From an uncultured Dorea sp. (GTDB taxonomy: Bacteria > Bacillota > Clostridia > Lachnospirales > Lachnospiraceae), in the NCBI GenBank assembly GCA_910578455.1, contig CAJTQA010000054.1, forward strand, positions 1 to 18,079: a stretch of 18,079 bases of DNA. Direction: 5' to 3'. Made by a program: the position numbers and the translations under genes. Shown here piece by piece: positions 13,772 to 18,079 of the stretch; within the stretch, counting starts at the first letter, position 1, and each line of letters starts with the position of its first letter. Below the pieces are notes generated by a model. The model was not told where the DNA came from, did no database searches, and saw only the letters and a program-made list of their open reading frames with translations.

Positions 13772-15813
13772 ACAGTACCATCAACGTAGGATTCATCGGC
13801 AATCCGAACTGCGGAAAGACAACTCTTTTCAACGCCTACACAGGAGCCAACCTGAAAGTGGCAAACTGGCCGGGCGTCACCGTAGAAAAAAAAGAAGGGC
13901 ACACCACCTATGAAAATGAGACTTTCAAGCTTATCGACCTGCCGGGCATATACAGCCTCAGCTCATACACCATGGAAGAAACCGTTTCCAGGCAGTGTAT
14001 CATGAGCGATGAGATAGACGTTATCGTCAATGTCGTGGACGCATCTTGCCTGGAGCGCAACCTTTATCTCACCCTGCAGCTCATTGAGCTTGGGAAGCCT
14101 GTCATCCTTGCCCTTAATATGATGGATGTAGTGGAAGAAAGAGGCATGGAGATTGATTTCCACCGCCTCCCCGAAATGCTTGGAATCCCTGCGGTTCCCG
14201 TATCCGCGCGGAAAAAAACAGGACTTTCCATCCTTATGCATACAGTCGCGCACCACAAGACTGAGCTCCGCCAAAGCCCTCTTATCCATCACCACCCGGG
14301 CAAGCACTCATTTCATGTCCACAATCACCATGATGAGTTCACCATGGTGTACGAAGATTACATCGAGGACAAGATTGACAGCGTCATAAAAGCGCTGGAA
14401 GAAAAATATCCAGAACTCCCGGTCAAGCGCTGGCATGCCATCAAATACCTGGAATTTGATACCGACGTTATGTCGCGCTATCCGCTAAGCATAGAAAATA
14501 TTGCGGAACGCAGCTATGAAAAAGACATCATCAACCAAAAATATGATTTTCTGGAGGAGATTGTCTCGGAAGTCCTTGTAAACAAGTCTGAAAAGGCAGC
14601 GTCTACCGATAAGATTGACAGCTATCTTACCAGCCGCTACCTTGGCCTTCCCATCTTCCTCCTGATCATGGCATTTGTGTTTTTTCTCACTTTCACGGTG
14701 GGAGACTGGATGAAAGGATATTTTGAGATTTGCCTTGTGCATTTTACCGATTTTGCTGCTGGATGTCTTTCCTCCATACACGCAGACCCCATGCTCTCGT
14801 CTCTCATCCTTGACGGGATTATTGCCGGAGTGGGCGGAATCCTCACCTTTCTGCCCAATATTTTTATCCTGTTCCTTGCGCTGGCGGTATTGGAAGACAG
14901 CGGATATATGGCAAGAGTGGCTTTCATCATGGATGGCATCATGAGCCGCCTGGGGCTTTCCGGGAGGGCGTTCCTCCCCCTTCTTCTGGGATTTGGCTGC
15001 ACGGTTCCCGCAATTATGGCATCACGCGCTTTAGAGAATCCAAAAGACCGTTTTAAGACCATCCTGATCACGCCGTTTATGTCCTGCAGCGCCAGGCTGC
15101 CGGTCTACGTACTGTTCTCCTCCATGTTTTTCGGGAAAAATGCAATGCTAGTATGTTATTCCCTCTATCTGTCAGGAATCATTATCGCCATTGCAACGGC
15201 ATATGTCCTGTGCAAAATTGACGGCAGCAAAGCCGAGCATGCGCTGCTTATTGAACTGCCAGAGTACAAATCACCAAATGTCCATACCATCGCTATCTAT
15301 GTCTGGGAAAAAGTAAAGGACTACTTAAGCAAAGCCGGAACGGTGATCTTTATCGCATCCGTCATCATGTGGGGCATCCTGAATTTCGGTCCTTCCGGGT
15401 ATGTGACAGACATAAGCCAGAGTTTCGGCTCTCTCATCGGGAAAGTTGTCTCTCCGCTATTCGAGCCTGTCGGGCTCGGATACTGGCAGATCGTGGTCGC
15501 CCTTATCGCCGGCATCGCGGCAAAAGAAGTCGTAGTATCAAGCTGCAGCGTTCTTTTCGGCATTCAGAACATTACTTCGTCTTCCGGCATGTCCTCCATG
15601 GTATCTGCCTTAGGCGCCATTGGATTCGGCGCGGCCAACGCTTATGCCCTGATGGTCTTCTGCCTTCTGTACGTGCCATGTGCTGCTTCCATCGCCGTCA
15701 TGAAACGGGAGCTTGGAAGTTCCGGAAAGACTGCCTTAATCATCCTGTATCAGCTGTCAGTCGCCTGGCTTATGAGCTTTATCGCTTACCACGCAGGGCT
15801 GCTTTTATCTTAA
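13768..15813 (+). CDS. feoB: Ferrous iron transporter FeoB
   Basis: 681-residue Fe(II) transporter with an N-terminal GTPase and a C-terminal membrane domain. G motifs: G1 GNPNCGKT (11-18), G2 within PGVTVEKKEG, G3 DLPG (57-60), G4 NMMD (117-120), G5 SARKKTG (146-152). A His-rich stretch (162-188, ten His in 27 residues) sits between the G domain and the GDI helices. The membrane part begins at about residue 291 with two Gate repeats; conserved features include ARVAFIMDGIMSRLGLSGRAFLP and GCTVPAIMASR. No feoC follows; a hairpin ends the unit. It would take up Fe(II), the main iron form for an anaerobe. Identification is firm. Confidence 0.97.
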   Translation: MNSTINVGFIGNPNCGKTTLFNAYTGANLKVANWPGVTVEKKEGHTTYENETFKLIDLPGIYSLSSYTMEETVSRQCIMSDEIDVIVNVVDASCLERNLYLTLQLIELGKPVILALNMMDVVEERGMEIDFHRLPEMLGIPAVPVSARKKTGLSILMHTVAHHKTELRQSPLIHHHPGKHSFHVHNHHDEFTMVYEDYIEDKIDSVIKALEEKYPELPVKRWHAIKYLEFDTDVMSRYPLSIENIAERSYEKDIINQKYDFLEEIVSEVLVNKSEKAASTDKIDSYLTSRYLGLPIFLLIMAFVFFLTFTVGDWMKGYFEICLVHFTDFAAGCLSSIHADPMLSSLILDGIIAGVGGILTFLPNIFILFLALAVLEDSGYMARVAFIMDGIMSRLGLSGRAFLPLLLGFGCTVPAIMASRALENPKDRFKTILITPFMSCSARLPVYVLFSSMFFGKNAMLVCYSLYLSGIIIAIATAYVLCKIDGSKAEHALLIELPEYKSPNVHTIAIYVWEKVKDYLSKAGTVIFIASVIMWGILNFGPSGYVTDISQSFGSLIGKVVSPLFEPVGLGYWQIVVALIAGIAAKEVVVSSCSVLFGIQNITSSSGMSSMVSALGAIGFGAANAYALMVFCLLYVPCAASIAVMKRELGSSGKTALIILYQLSVAWLMSFIAYHAGLLLS

Positions 15814-15830
15814 AGTCATTTTAAACTTCC

Positions 15831-15861
15831 AAAAAGGTGTGGGCAATCTGCCCACACCTTT
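15831..15861. terminator. Convergent terminator after feoB and the PHP gene
   Basis: A perfect 13-bp stem, AAAGGTGTGGGCA with TGCCCACACCTTT, and a 3-base loop. The T-run is good on the minus strand (five T) and short on the plus strand (TTTC). It ends the minus-strand PHP unit and probably feoAB as well. Confidence 0.85.
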
Positions 15862-15874
15862 CATATGCTTTCTT

Positions 15875-16705
15875 CTACCCATGTATCTTTCCGTTCAGAT
15901 ATTCGAACTCAATCGGATCGATCGGGTCGATCGGATTTTCTTCCTCACTCTTTATCTTGCGTTTCCTGCCTTTTAAAAGTGCTCCTCCTTTATTGTAAAA
16001 CCAAAATGAATACGGCAGAATCTTTCTCGCTTTTCCTATCCGCTCCCTTGTTGTCCTGGTGTAGAGCGTTCCCCCTGTCTCAATCGGCACTTTCCTGCGA
16101 ATCAGCGAGATCAGCTCTGTCTCGCACGTCACAAACTCCGGTAAAATGGTATATCCCTTTCCCACGCAGTCCAGTTTATGGGAATCGCTGCCGCCGATTC
16201 CCGGTTTCTTATACCTTTCTGCCAGTTTCAAGGCTCCCTCATTAGAATCCTCAGGCTCGCAGGCATTAAATGTCTCTACAAAGTCAAAACGCTTAACAGT
16301 CTCCGGGGCAACATAGTACCTTTTCGTCTGTGCAAAACTCATATACTTTTCCCCGCACGGATGCGCCGGACCCAAAATCCCTCCGTGCCGATGCACAAAA
16401 TCAATAAGGGCAGATACAGACATCCCCCTGAGTTCCAGAAGACGCATCTTCACTCCCTCCGGCATGATGCACAGAATATGCCCTGCATCCCGGGTATCAT
16501 ACTCAATTCCTTTTAAAACCACAAAATCTTCATGAACCTTCCCCTTCATCGTATACTTCCAGTGCCTGTATCCTTTATAGGTATCATGATCTGTAATAAG
16601 CATGCCGTCAAATCCATGCTCTTTTAATTTTTTAATATACTCGTCAAGACTGACTTTGCTGTCAATCGACCCTTCCTTCACATGGCAGTGCATATCAAGT
16701 TTCAT
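15875..16705 (-). CDS. PHP-domain metal-dependent phosphoesterase
   Basis: 276-residue cytosolic protein of the PHP (polymerase and histidinol phosphatase) superfamily. Metal-ligand motifs in order: HCH (His6, His8), ITDHD (Asp39, His40), GIEYDT (Glu68), PAHPCGEKY (His115), ETFNAC (144-149) and GGSDSHK (Asp174, His176). Members of this single-domain type include RNase AM/TrpH-like nucleases and sugar- or nucleotide-phosphatases; the substrate here is not determinable. The C-terminus is basic and then carries an odd NPIDPIDPIEF repeat. Start ATG 16705 with AAGGAGG at 7 bases; that SD overlaps the TAA of the upstream membrane gene, so the two are an operon with likely translational coupling. 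Confidence 0.88.
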   Translation of the reverse strand: MKLDMHCHVKEGSIDSKVSLDEYIKKLKEHGFDGMLITDHDTYKGYRHWKYTMKGKVHEDFVVLKGIEYDTRDAGHILCIMPEGVKMRLLELRGMSVSALIDFVHRHGGILGPAHPCGEKYMSFAQTKRYYVAPETVKRFDFVETFNACEPEDSNEGALKLAERYKKPGIGGSDSHKLDCVGKGYTILPEFVTCETELISLIRRKVPIETGGTLYTRTTRERIGKARKILPYSFWFYNKGGALLKGRKRKIKSEEENPIDPIDPIEFEYLNGKIHG

Positions 16706-16717
16706 CAGCAGACCTCC

Positions 16718-17446
16718 TTATTCATCCAAATCATCATCATCATCGTCATCATCCAAAAGCAGCCTTGCCTTTTCAACCTCAGATTCCATAGAATCTCTTC
16801 CCTTTGTTTTTCGGGAATGAATCTTCTCCTTCTTCCCCGCCTTCCTTGAATGCAGGAAAAACTGCACGAACATGCCGGCGGCCGCTAAGACTGCCGCGAT
16901 GCCAAGCCCCGCAAGCCGGTTATCCGAAAGCCCCGCAAGAGATGCAATATTCATCCCCGCAGAGATGCCTCCTGACACGGAAGTTATGATGATCGTTCCC
17001 GGCTCCACGAACACCGCCGCTAATATGCCCAGAATCAGCGCCGCACCTGCCGCTATCATGAGCTGTGTGTTCGACCCTGTGCCTGTTAATGCAAGGACAG
17101 CCGATCCCGCAAAGGATGCAGTCATAAAAAACACTCCTATCCTGTACAGGAAAAATGCCAGAGCTGCCAAAACCAGCGCTAAGGCAAAGATTATAATAAT
17201 ACCCGTAAAACCGGAAATTCCGGCGGCACTGTTAATCCCTATCCCTACACCGGCACCTACTGCAAATCCCATAAAAGCCGAAATTATCTTTATCAGCTTA
17301 AGCCCTAATACACAGAGCAGAAGACCGATTGCAATGGCTGCCGCCGCTGTTCCTCCATTTAGTTTCCCTGCAAAGAATATCGCGGCCGGACCGTCTGCAC
17401 CCCCTATTATTGATGTGTCTGGTAACTTATCCAATACGTTATTCAT
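16718..17446 (-). CDS. Multispanning membrane protein with TM198/DUF4203-like core and OadB-like N-terminal motif
   Basis: 242 residues. Residues 12-24 read SIIGGADGPAAIF, which closely resembles the GGADGPTAIF signature of the beta subunit of Na+-translocating decarboxylases (OadB/GcdB), but the rest of that large subunit is absent. Residues about 33-198 hold six or seven Gly/Ala-rich helices resembling the TM7S3/TM198-like (DUF4203) fold. A basic cytosolic stretch (201-217) follows, then an acidic tail with eight consecutive Asp (232-239). The ATG at 17446 has AAGGAGAAGGA upstream, and a TATAAT-containing promoter lies 38 bases further up. Function is unknown. The family names are from pattern recall and could be wrong; membrane topology is clear. 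Confidence 0.75.
   Translation of the reverse strand: MNNVLDKLPDTSIIGGADGPAAIFFAGKLNGGTAAAAIAIGLLLCVLGLKLIKIISAFMGFAVGAGVGIGINSAAGISGFTGIIIIFALALVLAALAFFLYRIGVFFMTASFAGSAVLALTGTGSNTQLMIAAGAALILGILAAVFVEPGTIIITSVSGGISAGMNIASLAGLSDNRLAGLGIAAVLAAAGMFVQFFLHSRKAGKKEKIHSRKTKGRDSMESEVEKARLLLDDDDDDDDLDE
16730..16753. repeat. ATC trinucleotide repeat encoding poly-Asp
   Basis: Eight ATC/GTC triplets on the plus strand (GAT/GAC codons on the minus), giving eight Asp near the end of the membrane protein. In-frame slippage would alter tail length only. Confidence 0.85.
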
Positions 17447-17484
17447 ACTTCCTTCTCCTTCGTCTAAAAGTTCCCCTATTTCAT

Positions 17485-17514
17485 ATTATATCACATTTAA
17501 CAGGAAAACAACAA
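17485..17514 (-). promoter_or_regulatory. Promoter of the membrane protein-PHP operon
   Basis: Perfect TATAAT (17485-17490) with TTGTTG (17509-17514) 18 bases upstream; an alternative TTGTTT gives 15. The -35 falls partly in the T-run of the preceding terminator. Confidence 0.55.
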
Positions 17515-17550
17515 AAAAATAAGGAACTCTTTTCATTGAAAGAGTTCCTT
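17512..17550 (-). terminator. Intrinsic terminator of the Lys/Ala-rich gene
   Basis: A perfect 12-bp stem, AAGGAACTCTTT with AAAGAGTTCCTT, and a 6-base loop, followed on the minus strand by ATTTTTTTG. It begins 13 bases after the stop codon. Confidence 0.92.
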
Positions 17551-17563
17551 ACGCTTTCCCTGA

Positions 17564-17980
17564 TTAAAATGCAACTGAGCCTGTCTCCGTTTTATTGATG
17601 ACATAATAAACTGCCGACTCTTCCGGCTTTATGTACAGGTCTACAGACTTGATGTCTCCAACTTTCCCGCCGGACTTCGTCCATGCTTTTTTCACGCTTG
17701 CAATAATATCTTTTTCCTCTACCTGACGTCCGGAATACTCGACAACTGTCTTTACTTTCATCTCTTTCTTAGCTGCCGGGGACTTCACAGCCTTTTTTGC
17801 CGCCGGTTTCTTCTCCGCAGCCGCTTTCTTCTCAGTAGCCGCTTTTTTCTCAGTAGTTACTTTATCATCCGCAGTAACAGCCGCTGCTGCCGGTTTTACT
17901 GCCGATGTTTTCTCCGGTTCGGTCTTCACCGCTGTATTCTTTACAGTTTCAGTTTTTTTAGCTACCTTTTTTGTGGCCAT
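17564..17980 (-). CDS. Small protein with Lys/Ala-rich N-terminus (DUF6465-like)
   Basis: 138 residues from ATG 17980, which has AGGAGG 7-8 bases upstream; an in-frame start further up (18007) would swallow the SD and is rejected. Residues 1-75 are low-complexity Lys/Ala/Thr/Glu/Pro with repeated EKKAA, like histone H1-type tails. Residues 76-138 form a compact domain (VKTVVEYSGRQVEEKDIIASVKKAW and so on) ending in a beta-rich VDLYIKPEESAVYYVIN. I recall this arrangement as the DUF6465 family of Lachnospiraceae but could not check. The tail could bind nucleic acid; no function is established. It is a single-gene unit with a strong promoter and terminator, suggesting high expression. Confidence 0.8.
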   Translation of the reverse strand: MATKKVAKKTETVKNTAVKTEPEKTSAVKPAAAAVTADDKVTTEKKAATEKKAAAEKKPAAKKAVKSPAAKKEMKVKTVVEYSGRQVEEKDIIASVKKAWTKSGGKVGDIKSVDLYIKPEESAVYYVINKTETGSVAF

Positions 17981-18024
17981 AACAAATCCTCCTAGTTTAA
18001 CAAACACTCTTTGTCCTCGTGGAC

Positions 18025-18052
18025 ATTATACCACATCCTGAAAAAAATGCAA
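18025..18052 (-). promoter_or_regulatory. Promoter of the Lys/Ala-rich gene
   Basis: TTGCAT (18047-18052), 16-base spacer, perfect TATAAT (18025-18030) with an upstream TG (extended -10). A small hairpin, TGTCC/GGACA (18012-18025), follows at the transcript start and may stabilise the 5' end. Confidence 0.75.
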
Positions 18053-18079
18053 TTATCTGGAAAAATCCCATTATTATGC

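Noticed and set aside
15907..15936. Short direct repeats of GATCGGATCGATCGG type near the end of the PHP gene
   Set aside because: They encode the DPIDPI repeat in frame and are only two units long; probably local duplication rather than a mobile or regulatory element.

Overview
The window looks like a chromosomal segment from a spore-forming, low-to-mid GC Gram-positive anaerobe of the Clostridia, most likely Lachnospiraceae. The evidence is a SpoIID-family protein, AGGAGG-type ribosome binding sites throughout, a perfect CIRCE element, ATP-type PEP carboxykinase, a clostridial-type LeuCD pair, a sortase-anchored thioester/CnaB/ester-domain surface protein, and a Lys/Ala-rich small protein of a kind seen in Lachnospiraceae. 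This placement is inferred from gene content, not from a database match. I see no IS element, prophage, CRISPR array, tRNA or rRNA.

Layout. 1-1344 (minus): a YihY/BrkB-type membrane protein followed by a HAD-family soluble phosphatase that runs off the left edge; they share a good sigma-A-like promoter. 1362-3613 (minus): htpG (Hsp90) with its terminator, a sigma-A promoter and an exact CIRCE operator. 3652-5064 (minus): a SpoIID/LytB-domain protein, best started at a TTG. 5093-5349 (minus): a 6S RNA gene (not protein coding) with its own promoter and intrinsic terminator. This explains most of the 450-base gap before pckA (5517-7121, plus), which ends in a strong, probably bidirectional terminator.

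7219-13451 is one long minus-strand run. A large cell-wall-anchored adhesin (thioester domain, three CnaB-like domains, one Thr-Gln ester domain) is followed only 22 bases later by leuC, leuD, thrC and a small membrane protein. The adhesin has a consensus promoter and a roughly 180-base leader with unusual predicted pairing, including a possible pseudoknot. leuC probably also uses an internal extended -10 promoter inside the end of the adhesin gene. No T-box was seen.

13498-15813 (plus): feoA-feoB ferrous iron uptake, preceded by a perfect 9-1-9 Fur-type palindrome sitting just after the -10. The bidirectional hairpin at 15831-15861 separates it from a minus-strand pair: a multispanning membrane protein that carries an OadB-like N-terminal motif and a poly-Asp tail, and a PHP-domain metal-dependent phosphoesterase. 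A Lys/Ala-rich small protein with its own promoter and terminator closes the window.

Most of the window is housekeeping. The parts most worth a second look are the adhesin leader and its junction to the amino-acid genes, the 6S RNA/spoIID junction, and the OadB-motif membrane protein.
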